From positions 4,402,001-4,466,000 of the forward strand of contig NW_026267104.1 of assembly GCF_014633365.1 (NCBI RefSeq): a stretch of 64,000 nt of DNA, written 5' to 3'. This document shows, one piece after another, positions 23,520 through 33,439 of this stretch. The position numbers and the translations under genes are program-made. The stretch comes from Diospyros lotus. Its lineage: Eukaryota; Streptophyta; Magnoliopsida; Ericales; Ebenaceae. Numbering within the stretch: the stretch's first letter is position 1; every line of letters begins with the position of its first letter. A model generated the notes under the pieces. That model was not told the DNA's origin, ran no database searches, and saw only the letters and a program-made list of their open reading frames with translations.

Positions 23520-23961
23520 CATACATACACAAAAAGGGCAGGGGCGATGGGAACGGCGAGGCGAGTTGTGCTGTGGCCGGGTGGAGGCGACAATTGGTGT
23601 GAGCAGCTGCAGAGGTGACAGCGGTGGCCGGGTGGGAGCGATGGCGGTTCGAGAGGCCGCAGGGGCGGAGGAGATAGAGAAAGAGAGAATGAGAAGGGAA
23701 GGGATAGAGGCAGAGCAGCCTTCAGTGGATTTGGCACTTTGAGAAAGAGAGAAAAAATAAGGGGCCGAGACAGAAGAGAAAGAGTGTGTGCGTGTGAGGA
23801 TGGGATGATTTTAGGGGGGGGAAACATAGCTTGATCTTAGCCATTGATGAAAAATCAAAACCCATCTCAACCATTGAAAAAATGTCCCCCTCACATTTGT
23901 GTTATACAATTCAAAAACCTTCTTGCTTTATTATATACATATAATATATATACAAACACAT
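23520..23961 (-). mobile_element. GC-rich Helitron segment with a degenerate 5'-end-like terminus
   Basis: A GC-rich stretch (23540-23700) passes into GAGA-rich sequence and then into TCTCAACCATTG..., CTCACATTTGT..., TTCAAAAACC, TTGCTTTATTATATAC. The same sequence of blocks leads to the Helitron 5' ends at 28277 and 34001. Here the terminal bases read TG rather than TC on the minus strand, so it is either a decayed terminus or an internal copy. The frame at 23429-23827 is a low-complexity Ser/Pro/Leu-rich translation and is not a gene. Confidence 0.55.
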
Positions 23962-24180
23962 ATGGCTGCGACAATGACAATCACCGTCCACTGTCGGTCG
24001 TCATGACTGTAACCATCAATTAAGGAAACCCCGATTTGGGGTCGAAAAAACTTGGGTTCACGATAGTGAGTGGTCGAGAACTCTTGTGTTCCCCAACTCC
24101 TATGGGTTAGGAATTCTTGGTCGGAGAACACGTTTTTTTTTTATGTTATTTTAATTAAAAAAGATTTTATTATAATAAAA
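23962..24180. repeat. GC-rich dispersed repeat, copy 2 of 3
   Basis: Same block order as 22593-22805: GGTCGTCATGACTGTAACCA, GATTTGGGGTCGAAAAAAC, AGTGAGTGGTCGAGAAC, GTGTTCCCCAACTCC and GGAGAACACGTTTTTTTTTATG. More diverged from copy 1 by C-to-T type changes. Confidence 0.65.
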
Positions 24181-25636
24181 TAAAAAATGTAGAATTAATA
24201 AAATTAAAAAAAATCTTGAATTAAACTTTGATAGTAAATTAAATATTAAACTTAGTAAATTAAACTTTGATAGTAAAAAAAAAAAATCTCTTATTATAAA
24301 GCAAGAAGAATTTTGACCAATTTCTATTAAATTTTAATATTTGACCAATTTCTATTAACTAATTTCTATTAAACTCAGTAAATTAAATATTCTTTTTGAG
24401 TAAAATAACAAATATTAAATTTATAAAATAATTATTCATTATTATTGATTATTCATTATTATTTATAATTATTCATTATTATTAATATTCATAATATAAT
24501 TATTATTAGTCATTTTATAAACAATTTATAAAATTTTAAATGACGAAAGAAATAAGTATTTTAATTATTTAATATAAATATAAATAATAATATTTTAACA
24601 GATAACAAAGTCACGTCTACTACTGTTGGTGTCTTTTTCTATTTAAAAAATTTCAATTGTGGACTATTGAAAGCAAATGCTAGGTTTAAATAGAAAGCAA
24701 AGGCTAGGTTTAGGTGTTGAACGAATACATTGCATCATTTATAGTAATAATTAATCCCCTCACTCAAGCTTAAAGTATAATTTTATTTACTTGTGATTTC
24801 TCTTTTTTTTTTTATTTAATTAATTTGATGCAATCAATCAGTGGTTATGTCGTGTGGCAGGGATCACTTGGCTTTGATACAGCAAGAAACAAAGAGGATA
24901 AATTTGTTTGAATGACTGACTTATTAAGTGGTAGGATTAATTAATCTGTTGAAAAATTAGAAGATCACGCCCTAAGTGAGTTAATGAAATTTTTAATGAA
25001 TGTGTGTTCTTTCACCATTAAGTGTTAATGATCGATAAAAATATCATTAAGTGTTAATGATATTTTTAGCAAAATATTATTTTTTAGAAATGTTCTCATA
25101 ATATTATGTGTATAATTAAATTATTGAGAGAATATCCATCCTGCTTTGCACACCATTTTATATACAAACACACACAGTAACTATAATTAATTAATTAGAA
25201 ATATCATTAAATGTTCTCATAATTAATTAATTAAATTATTTATTTAATTGACAAATGGCTAGCTTCCGTGAGAAACTTCCAAGACATAGTGAGTGCCTCT
25301 TGCCAGCCCTCAACATATATATAAACACACACAGTAATTATATACACACAATAGATACATACAAACACACACAATCGCGACATTGAAACCATATACACAC
25401 ATTGGATATGCTCACAAACACAAACATAAACACAGTAATATACAAACACACTGATATATATACAAATACACACAGTTGCGTATATACACAGAAACTAAAG
25501 AAATATATACGCACAATGACTATATACATACAAACACACAATGACTATATACATACAAACACAGTTGCGATGGTCTATGGAGCTTCAGCGGTCACGGACA
25601 AACACACAGTCACGATGGAGTTCCAGCGGTTGCGAA
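24181..25636. other. AT-rich Helitron interior and CA/TA microsatellite field
   Basis: 24181-25140 is AT-rich with ATTCATTATTATT units (24430-24500). From 25150 to 25600 short CA- and TA-rich units (ACACACAGTAA.TATA, ACATACAAACACACA) recur, twice next to AGTTGCG. Frames in this region translate simple repeats and are not genes. Confidence 0.55.
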
Positions 25637-25783
25637 CAGGGGCGGATCTAGGAGTAGATCTGGGGGAGGGCTGGCCCCCAGATCCATAACCCATTTCAGC
25701 CCTCCTCCCTTGCAAATCTGGGGGAGGGCTGAATCTTGGGGGGGGTTGCAGCCCGTGCCTGCCCCCCCCTAAATCCGCCCCTG
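25637..25783. mobile_element. hAT MITE (147 bp) with perfect 8-bp target duplication
   Basis: Terminal inverted repeats are CAGGGGCGGATCTAG and CTAAATCCGCCCCTG (one internal mismatch). The flanks are a perfect 8-base duplication GTTGCGAA at 25629-25636 and 25784-25791, the target-site size of hAT transposons. The interior has a palindrome, GATCTGGGGG ... CCCCCAGATC (25657-25684), and runs of G and C. It is non-coding and inserted into Helitron DNA. Confidence 0.9.
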
Positions 25784-26784
25784 GTTGCGAAATATATATA
25801 CACAGTGAGGAGAGAGATAAGGAATGATATATATGAGATGGAGATACACACATATATATATACCTTTGAGCTGGGTTGGCGGGACGTGACGGTAGTGGGC
25901 GGCAAGTGACTGCACTCTCACCCTGCAATTAAAACACAATAAAAACAAATCATAATAAAACTTTTATATTTTTTTTATTTTAGTGAGAGGTTTATACTCG
26001 CCAGTGTACGAGTGCAGTTGTAGTCCAAATTTATATTTATATTTTCTGGATGAATCCAGGTCGTCCACTGAGAGATTTATTTATGGCAAAAGAAAAAGAA
26101 TGTCACACACACGCACACGCATTTGGACAAATTGACAACAAGATTTTTTATGGTTTTGTTTTTAGACAACAGATACTAGAAAATAAAGTAAGGCAAAAAT
26201 TGAAATAAACATTAAAGGTAAAAATATGAATTTGGATAGTGCTTGAGTTAAGACAATTTCAGTACCAACCCGTTGATTCCCAAATTTTAGCATAAAAGAT
26301 TAGCAACATTAATTTAATTTCAGATATGAGAGTTTGTTATTAAATGCAATTAGAGATGATGATAGTTCTAGGTTAAGCAATCCCCATACATGATATGCGG
26401 GATTCTAATTTAAGCAACTACCATAAATCCAATTACAATTAATATACAAAACAACTAAATTAATCATCTGGGTTTGGGTATGATAGCGTTTCCAGTTCTA
26501 GTAACTCTCATACATGGCATGAAAGCTCTAAGTTAGGCTTACGCTCCAATCCAAACCTAGTGATTTTTCAATAATTAATACACACTCATACTGAAATTTA
26601 AATTAATGTTACTTATTTAAAACGCAGCTTTCTTTGGGAATCATTGGCGTTGGACACTGTCCTTGCCTTAACCCAAGATTAGATTTAACTACTCATTTTT
26701 ATTTGAAAGTTAATTGACAGAAATTTAAATGACGTAATTTAAATAACAGAATTTAAATGACAGGAATTAAAATAGAAGAAACTA

Positions 26785-27015
26785 ACCAGCCATTTAGGCG
26801 GTAGATAATTAAAATACAAGAATTAAAATTGCAAGAATTTAAAGGCATAAACTAACCGTCCATTTAGGCGGTGAACAATTAAATGATAAGAATGAAAATT
26901 GCAAGAATTTAAAGGCATAAACTAACCGGCCATTTAGGCGGTGAATAATTAAATGACAAGAATTAAAATTGCAGAAATTTAAAGGCACAAATTAACCGGC
27001 CATTTAGGCGGTGAA
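26785..27015. repeat. Minisatellite with CCATTTAGGCGGT core, four units
   Basis: Units of roughly 60-72 bases carry ACTAACCG(G/T)CCATTTAGGCGGTG followed by AATTAAA..ACAAGAATTAAAATTGCA. Cores lie near 26790, 26855, 26929 and 27000. The homologous array in copy 2 (31315-31480) has three units. Confidence 0.8.
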
Positions 27016-27198
27016 TAATAAAGTAATAATAAATGACATAAGAATTTAAAAGAAGAAAGAAAAAAAAGTAAGATTATAAGAGAAAGTACTAAAGAAAATG
27101 AGAAAGAACAAGAACAATTCTCAAAGAGAGAATTATAAGGAAACAACTAAACTTTTATTCAAGAATAATAATCACACTTACAAATGCAATCAAGTGAT

Positions 27199-27207
27199 CT
27201 ATTTATA
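27199..27207 (-). promoter_or_regulatory. TATA box in 2.1-kb unit copy 1
   Basis: TATAAATAG on the minus strand, a canonical plant TATA box, with 1.2 kb of conserved downstream leader. It is the same in copy 2. It would drive transcription into the body of the Helitron. Confidence 0.5.
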
Positions 27208-27544
27208 GGCCACAAGATGCAATACAAACCACACAATTTCAATTATTCAACTAGACATAATTATATCTAATGGGCACTCACACACTTAAAGTTAAATGGA
27301 TTTTAGCTATAATACACACCTAATATTAAATGAATTTTAGCTAAAATACATACCTAATAAAGCACTCATAAAGTTAAATGGATTTTAGCTATAATATCCA
27401 CCTAATAGTTAAATGGATTTTAGCTAAAAAACACACCTAATAAAGCTCTCACATAAAAAATAAAAATAGATTTCTATAAATTGGTTTTTAATCTTTATTA
27501 GGATTAAAAATAATCCTTGGGCCTTCTCCAAATAATATCTTCCA

Positions 27545-27716
27545 TGGGTTGCTCAAATTGGGCCTTAATTCTTCATGGGCTTGAATTCTTCATGGACTTT
27601 AATTTTTCATGGGCTTGATTTCTTCATAGGTTTGATTTCTTCATAGATTTGATTTCTTCATGGATTTGAATTCTTCATGGACTTGATTTCTTCATGGGCT
27701 TGAATTCTTCATGCCT
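27545..27716. repeat. Minisatellite with TTCTTCATGG(G/A)CTTGAA units, copy 1
   Basis: About nine imperfect 16-18-base units, such as CTTGAATTCTTCATGG and TTTGATTTCTTCATAG, in tandem. The homologous array at 32020-32198 has a different unit order, so the array changed after the duplication. Confidence 0.75.
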
Positions 27717-28032
27717 AAAAAAAAATAATAATTTAATGTTATTAATAAATTATATATTATATATATGTATTACACATGGAACATATATATTAGATTATAT
27801 TATATATATATATTACATGCATGCATATAATGATGTACATGTATTATATATAATTTTATATATTATTATTATTATTATTAAATTTTACTTTAAAATTTCA
27901 TTTCATTCATTTTTCAATTTAAACTTGCATATAATCATAAAATATATATTAATATCTAATTTAAACCATTTTTAAGATCGAAAGAAGGGTATAATTATAA
28001 CAAAATTTTTACAAAATTAACCACTAATCAGC

Positions 28033-28277
28033 AAGGGCGACGATGCAGGGCCTTTGAGAGAGAAAGAGAGAGAGAGAGAATGGGGAAGGCTGGCAGAAAG
28101 TGGGTTTGATAGAGAGGGAGTGGCAGAGAAAAAGAAAAAGAAGATGGAATGTGATGCGTTTGGGGGAGCCACTAATCTCAGTCATCAAATCTTTAGAAAA
28201 TCTATCTCAACCATCCAAAAATATCCTTCTCACATTTGTCTCTCAATTTCAAAAATCATCATCTCTTATTATATAGA
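28033..28277 (-). mobile_element. 5' terminal segment of the large Helitron
   Basis: On the minus strand the element begins TCTATATAATAAGAGATGAT, then TTTTTGAAATTGAGAGAC, CAAATGTGAGAAGG, TGGTTGAGATAG and a GA-rich/CT-rich stretch. The same block order marks the 5' ends at 34001 and (decayed) 23940. Base 28277 is immediately followed by another Helitron's CTAG terminus. Confidence 0.75.
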
Positions 28278-28302
28278 CTAGGGATAACCCTCGCCTAAAG
28301 GC
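28278..28302 (-). other. Helitron 3' terminus (CTAG) and hairpin at the tandem junction
   Basis: Palindrome GCCTAAAGGC at 28293-28302, 11 bases from CTAG. The junction TATATAGA then CTAGGGAT joins one element's 5' end and the next element's 3' end with no spacer. Confidence 0.8.
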
Positions 28303-28389
28303 ACGATGCAACTAAAAAAATTCAAACACTGAATTTGAACGCAAAATAATCAAGCACTGAACTCAGATTCATACCCCTCCACCTCAAAG

Positions 28390-28535
28390 AGCAATGTCGT
28401 CTGCTGTTGCCCCACCATCGTCGCTCTCGATTCGCACCTATCCCGTCGGTCTCCCCTACCCGTCGGCCCCCCGTCGCCGCACCATCGGACCAGATTCGCC
28501 ATCGTACCTATCTCTTCATCTCCTCTGTCATCCCC

Positions 28536-28578
<43 letters not shown>

Positions 28579-28945
28579 CCCACACACACACTCTGTTTAA
28601 AACAACCCACTGCCCAAAGAGCATCATTCGCTGACCGTCGGTCCCCTCACCCCACCACCGCCGCAAGAATCGGCCTGTCGCCCCTCCCTCTATGCTCGCA
28701 CCGCCTCATCCCCACCACTGTAGAGAGCACCACCATCACCCCCCTTCGCCCAGCCATTACCGCTAGCATCGTTGGCCGTTAACCGCCCCCCCAATTTGCA
28801 CCCCTCTCTTCGCCATCGCCCCCCAGCCTTTCACCCTTACCCTTCAACCCCCCGCCATTCGCACCGTCTGTTGTCACCCCCCGCAGGTTGCCCCTCCCAC
28901 TGTCAGCATGTGTGGGTGGGTCTGAGAGAGAAAGAGGGGTAGTGA
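28390..28945. other. C-rich, gene-fragment-like filler inside the second Helitron
   Basis: A C-rich plus strand (CCCCACC, CGTCGGTC, CCGCC) with a CT microsatellite at about 28539-28575 followed by C and CA runs. The overlapping frames are low-complexity and not consistent with one exon. Helitrons often carry captured host exons. No source gene is recognisable here. Confidence 0.4.
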
Positions 28946-29531
28946 GAGAGAAGGCATGATGTAAATAATATTAAAATTAAATATTACAAAACAAATTGTA
29001 AATACTGAAAAAAAAACAAAAATTAAAGTTATTATATACTTATTAAGGTTTTATAATAAAAAAATTACTAAATCTATATAATAAAACACATCAATAAGTG
29101 CTCTAAATTTGAATAAATTAAATTAAAAATTAAATATCAAACAATACATACCAGCCGCCATCAACCATTGATATATATTTAAAATTCATCTCAGCTATTG
29201 ATATATATTTAAAAAACAATAAGTGCCCTAAAGGCATGATGTAAATAATATTAAGATTAGAATATAGTTATAATTTATATGTATTATGTTGTAATAATTT
29301 TATTTGCATTAAACGCTCTACAAAACTCAAATAAAAAACAAACATATAAGATTTATAATGTTCACTAATTTTGTAAATCAAAATATAAGAGCAAGTAAAA
29401 AAAATATAAACACTCAACAAAAAATAGAAATTAAAGTTATTGTATACTTATTAATATTTTGTAATAAAAAAAATTATTAAGTACTCTACAATCTAAACAA
29501 ATTAAATATCAAACAATACATATCACTGTTG
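28946..29531. other. AT-rich Helitron interior with two 3'-end-like relics
   Basis: AAGGCATGATGTAAATAATA occurs at about 28952 and again at 29230 (preceded there by GTGCCCTA). Both are close to the B-element 3' end AAAGGCACGGCGTAAATAATA at 15788. Otherwise AT-rich with no gene. Confidence 0.5.
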
Positions 29532-29705
29532 TTGGTCGCCATGGTCGCGACCATCAATGGGGGGAAGCCCGGTTTGGGGTCAGAGAACCTTGGATTCCCG
29601 ACCGTGAGTGGTCGAGAACCCTTGTATTCTCGAACCTTAGGTTTCCCAACCACGCAATAACTCTTTGATTTTTATATTATTTTAATGAAAAATTATCGTG
29701 TCTAA
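29532..29705. repeat. GC-rich dispersed repeat, copy 3 of 3
   Basis: GGTCGCCATGGTCGCGACCA, GGTTTGGGGTCAGAGAACC, CGTGAGTGGTCGAGAACCC and GTATTCTCGAACC follow the block order of copies 1 and 2. It ends in the same T-rich tail, but the AACACG block is altered. Confidence 0.6.
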
Positions 29706-30444
29706 AATAAAAAATAGAATTAATAAAATAAAATTAGAATTAAAAAAATAAATTATTTCTTTTTGAATATTTGAATATTTAAGTAACTCAATAGGATAGA
29801 TTAACCAAAGATAAATATTTAAGTATCAAAGATTCAACACCTAAAAATAAAAATATTAAATTTTGAATTAAACTTCTTGCGTATTTTTATATCATCATTT
29901 AAATAAAGTTTTACACTAAAATCAGTATTTGATCATTAATGATTTAAAAAAGAGATTTTTATTTTTTTTGGAATTGAATCATTCATGTCAAATTCTAAAT
30001 GTCAAATTCTTATAGAATAAAAGTTACATTGTTGGTGATTTTTTTATTTAAAACTTACATGATATTTCAAAACATATATGATATTTTCAAAATTTTCAAA
30101 GACTTACACCGTTGATATTTAGAATATTTAAAAATTAAGTATTAAATGCTTTAAAAATTAAATTTTAAAAAAAATTAAAAATTTTTAAAAAAATGAAAAA
30201 AAGTCCCTGACCATGTATATTAATTTTTTAAAAAATTTTGGAGTCTCCAACCATCGCTGGTCAGGGGCTATGGGTCCGTCGCTACCAGTGGCCAATCAAT
30301 GTGAGCATCGTCGTTGCCCCTCTACCGTCGCGAGCAGCGTTTGCAATGTCACCCCTCTGCCGCGAGCACTGTCTACAATGCCCCTTCCTCTGCCGCTCGT
30401 ATTGCCTTGCCCTGTCGTCCCCTCCACCATCCATAGACGGTTGC
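29706..30444. other. Helitron interior without genes
   Basis: AT-rich to about 30235, then a GC-rich block (30240-30440) with CCGTCGC and CCATCC words like the filler segments elsewhere in the Helitrons. No domain is recognisable in any frame. Confidence 0.5.
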
Positions 30445-31314
30445 TGACTGCACTCCCACCCTACAATTAAAACACAAAACAAAACACAATAAAAATTTTA
30501 TATTTTTTTTCTTTGTTTAGGTGAGAGGTTTATACTCGTCAGTGTACGAGTGCAGTTGTAGTCCAAATTTAAATTTATATTTTCTGAATGAGTCCAGGTC
30601 GTCCACTGAGAGATTTATTTATGGCAAAATAAAAAGAATGTCACACAAGCACACACGCATTTGGATAAATTGGCAACAAGGTTTTTTATGGTTTTTTAAA
30701 CAACAGATTCTAGGAAATAAATTAAGGTAGTAATTGAAATAAATACTTTAAGTGAGAATATAAAATTGGATAGTACTTAAGTTAAGACAATTTCAGTGCC
30801 AACCCGTTGATTCCCAAATTTTAGCATAAAAGATTAGCAACATTAATTTAATTTCAGATATGAGGGTTTGTTATTAAATGCAATTAGAGATGATGATAGT
30901 TCTAGGTTAAGCAATCCCCATACATGATATGCGGGATTCTAATTTAAGCAACCACCATAAATTCAATTGCAATTAATACACAAAACAACTAAATTAATCA
31001 TCCGGGTTTGGGTATGATAGCGTTTCCAGTTCTAGTAACTCTCATACATGGCATGAAAGCTCTAAGTTAGGCTTACGCTCCAATCCAAACCTAGTGATTT
31101 CTCAATAATTAAGATACACTCATACTGAAATTTAAATTAATGTTACTTATTTAAAGCGCAGCTTTCTTTGGGAATCATTGGCGTTGGACACTGTCCTTGC
31201 CTTAACCCAAGATTAGATTTAGCTACTCATTTCCATTTAAAAGTTAATTGACATGAATTTAAACGACGTAATTTAAATAACAGAATTTAAATGACAAGAA
31301 ATTTTAAAGGCATA

Positions 31315-31480
31315 AACTAACCGGCCATTTAGGCTGTGGATAATTAAATAACAAGAATTAAAATTACAGAAATTTAAAGGCATAAACTAACCGTCCATTT
31401 AGGCGGTGAATAATTAAATGACAAGAATTAAAATTGCAGAAATTTAAAGGCACAAATTAACCGGCCATTTAGGCGGTGAA
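31315..31480. repeat. Minisatellite with CCATTTAGGCGGT core, three units
   Basis: Homologous to 26785-27015 with one unit fewer. Cores lie near 31325, 31394 and 31464; the first has CTGT in place of CGGT. Confidence 0.8.
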
Positions 31481-31662
31481 TAATAAAGTAATAATAAATG
31501 ACATAAGAATTTAAAAGAAGAAAGGAAGGAAGTAAGATCACAAGAGAGAATACTAAAGAAAAGGGGAAAGAACAAGAACAATTCTCAAAGAGAGAATTAT
31601 AAGGAAACAACTAAACTTTGATTCAAGAATAATAATCACACTTACAAATGCAATCAAGTGAT

Positions 31663-31671
31663 CTATTTATA
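31663..31671 (-). promoter_or_regulatory. TATA box in 2.1-kb unit copy 2
   Basis: TATAAATAG on the minus strand with the same surroundings as 27199-27207. Confidence 0.5.
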
Positions 31672-32019
31672 GGCCACAAGATGCAATACAAACCACACAA
31701 TTTCAATTATTCAACTAGACATAATTATATCTAATGGGCACTCACACACTTAAAGTTAAATGGATTTTAGCTATAATACACACCTAATATTAAATGGATT
31801 TTAGCTAAAATACATACCTAATAAAGCATTCATAAAGTTAAATGGATTTTAGCTATAATATCCACCTAATAGTTAAATGGATTTTAGCTAAAAAACACAC
31901 CTAATAAAGCTCTCACATAAAAAATAAAAATAGATTTCTATAAATTGGTTTTTAATCTTCATTAGGATTAAAAATAATCCTTGGGCCTTCTCCAAATAAT
32001 ATCTTCCATGGGTTGCTCA

Positions 32020-32198
32020 AATTGGGCCTTAATTCTTCATGGGCTTGAATTCTTCATGGACTTTAATTTTTCATGGGCTTGATTTCTTCATGGACTTGAA
32101 TTCTTCATGGGCTTGATTTTTCCATGGGTTTGATTTCTTCATGGACTTGAATTCTTCATGGACTTTAAGTCTTCATGGGCTTGAATTCTTCATGCCTA
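32020..32198. repeat. Minisatellite with TTCTTCATGG(G/A)CTTGAA units, copy 2
   Basis: Tandem 16-18-base units homologous to 27545-27716, but with a different order of the AATT/TTTT and GGGC/GGAC variants. Confidence 0.75.
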
Positions 32199-32525
32199 AA
32201 AAAAAAATAAAAATAATTTAATGTTATTAATAAATTATATATTATATATATGTATTACACATGGCACATATATATATATTATATTATATTATATATATAT
32301 TACATGCATGCATATAATGATGTATATGTATTATATATAATTTTATATATTATTATTATTATTATTATTATTAAATTTTACTTTAAAATTTCATTTCATT
32401 CATTTTTCAATTTAAACTTGCATATAACCATAAAATATATATTAATATCTAATTTAAACTATTTTTAAGATCAAAAGAAGGGTATAATTATAACAAAATT
32501 TTTATAAAATTAACCACTAATCAGT

Positions 32526-33439
32526 TGCCGCCCCCCACACTGCCTCTCGAACTACCATCGCCCCTTTGCCAACCGCTCGCAACGCCTCGCCCTTCCTCAC
32601 CGTTGTCGCACCCACCGACCCCCCCACCCACTGTTGTCCTTCCCGTCCCCCCTCACAACCATAAGCCCCCCTACAACCGTCGACCTTCGTTTTTTTCCAC
32701 CACCATCGCACTCGTCGATGGCGTGGGTGGATGGGTCTGTGAGAGAGAGAAAAAAAGAGAGATAGGCACTGAGTGAGAGAGTGGGTGGGTGGGTGGGTGG
32801 GTTTGTGAGAGAGGAAAAGAAAGAGGCACTGAGTGAATGAGTGAATGGGCTTTTATCTCAACCAATCTCGACTATTGATATACATTTAAAATTTATCCCA
32901 GTTATTAAAATCTGTCTCTAATACATTTTCAAAAATCGGTCTTCCTTTATACATTTTATACATTTTCAAGTAGTTATCTCTGGTGCATCAAGGGAAGAGA
33001 CATAGATTGTTCAAATTGTAATACTTACTAAAGAATAAAAGAATAGTGCCAATACAATAAATGGTATTGGAATGACTGTGTTGCTGTCAATCGCATCCAA
33101 ATCTGATAGCCAACACTGCATGAAAAACTATTATCTTTTAATTTATTTTTAGAAGGCACCGCAGTAAAATGGGAATAGAGAAAAAAACCAGGGCTTGGAA
33201 ATTCAGACCAACCCCTTCAAGGAAAACTATTTGTCAAGCAAAACCATTTCACACATTATTATATAAATGATTATTAAATAGATAACTTGGGACCATATCT
33301 TATTCTTATTACTTTCTACGTGTTATTATTTAATAATAATCATTCAGTCATGCTGGCTATTGTCTCTCCCTCGTCCCATCCCATCATTATTCTAATCTTT
33401 AATCTATTTCATTTTTGCTTTTTTCATTATTTTATACTT
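32526..33439. other. C-rich filler, GTGG repeats and a 5'-end-like segment inside the second Helitron
   Basis: 32526-32715 is C-rich with no consistent frame. 32780-32803 is (GTGG)n. 32840-32970 repeats the block order leading to Helitron 5' ends (CTCAACCAATCTCGACTATTG, CATTTTCAAAAATCGGTCTTCC) but lacks the terminal TATATAGA. The rest to 33439 is AT-rich with no gene. Confidence 0.5.

Larger units (their letters stand above)
25905..28032 (-). repeat. 2.1-kb promoter-like unit, copy 1
   Basis: Nearly the same sequence recurs at 30445-32525 in the same orientation. On the minus strand it reads, in order: an AT-rich block, a short minisatellite (CATGAAGAATTCAAG-type), a TATA box (TATAAATAG, complement of 27199-27207), a leader-like stretch, CCGCCTAAATGGCCG repeats, conserved blocks such as AACCTAGAACTATC and CCAACGCCAATGATTCCC, and a pyrimidine stretch ending TTTTAATTGCAG at about 25924, which looks like a 3' splice site. 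No protein is encoded. It resembles a transcription unit leader (promoter, 5' UTR, intron end) captured by the Helitron family. That reading is inference; the duplication is directly visible. Confidence 0.75.
15768..28277 (-). mobile_element. Large Helitron (about 12.5 kb) carrying broken Rep/helicase gene
   Basis: The 3' terminus in minus orientation is CTAA at 15771-15768, following a hairpin with stem CCGTG/CACGG (15779-15796, 8-nt loop), and is bordered by A on its left as the A-T target rule requires. The 5' terminus is read as TCTATATAATAAGAG starting at 28277. Between them lie the Rep/helicase gene remnants (16531-22160), GC-rich captured-looking segments, an inserted hAT MITE (25637-25783) and a 2.1-kb promoter-like unit (25905-28032). 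A second, degenerate 5'-end-like sequence at about 23918-23940 (TGTATATAATAAAGCAAGAAGG on the minus strand, TG instead of TC) could mean that two elements are fused here. The two termini are seen; treating everything between as one element is inference. Confidence 0.65.
30445..32525 (-). repeat. 2.1-kb promoter-like unit, copy 2
   Basis: A direct, near-identical copy of 25905-28032. Both start at a TGACTGCACTC(T/C)CACCCT border and end in CCACTAATCAG, after which the two flanks differ completely (CAAGGGCGACG versus TTGCCGCCCCC). It has three rather than four CCATTTAGGCGGT units and a rearranged TTCTTCATGG array. The TATA box is conserved. Position in both copies is just inside the Helitron 5' segment, so duplication of related Helitrons explains it better than a separate transposon. 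Confidence 0.75.

Noticed and set aside
23429..23827. 132-residue minus-strand frame
   Set aside because: Ser/Pro/Leu low-complexity translation of GC-rich and GA-rich Helitron sequence.
26785..27015. CRISPR-like repeat-spacer array
   Set aside because: The regular CCATTTAGGCGGT units have homologous, not unique, spacers, and this is plant nuclear DNA; it is a minisatellite.
28350..28634. Frames on both strands around the CT microsatellite
   Set aside because: Consist largely of Leu-Ser or Arg-Glu from the CT/GA repeat; no conserved exon.
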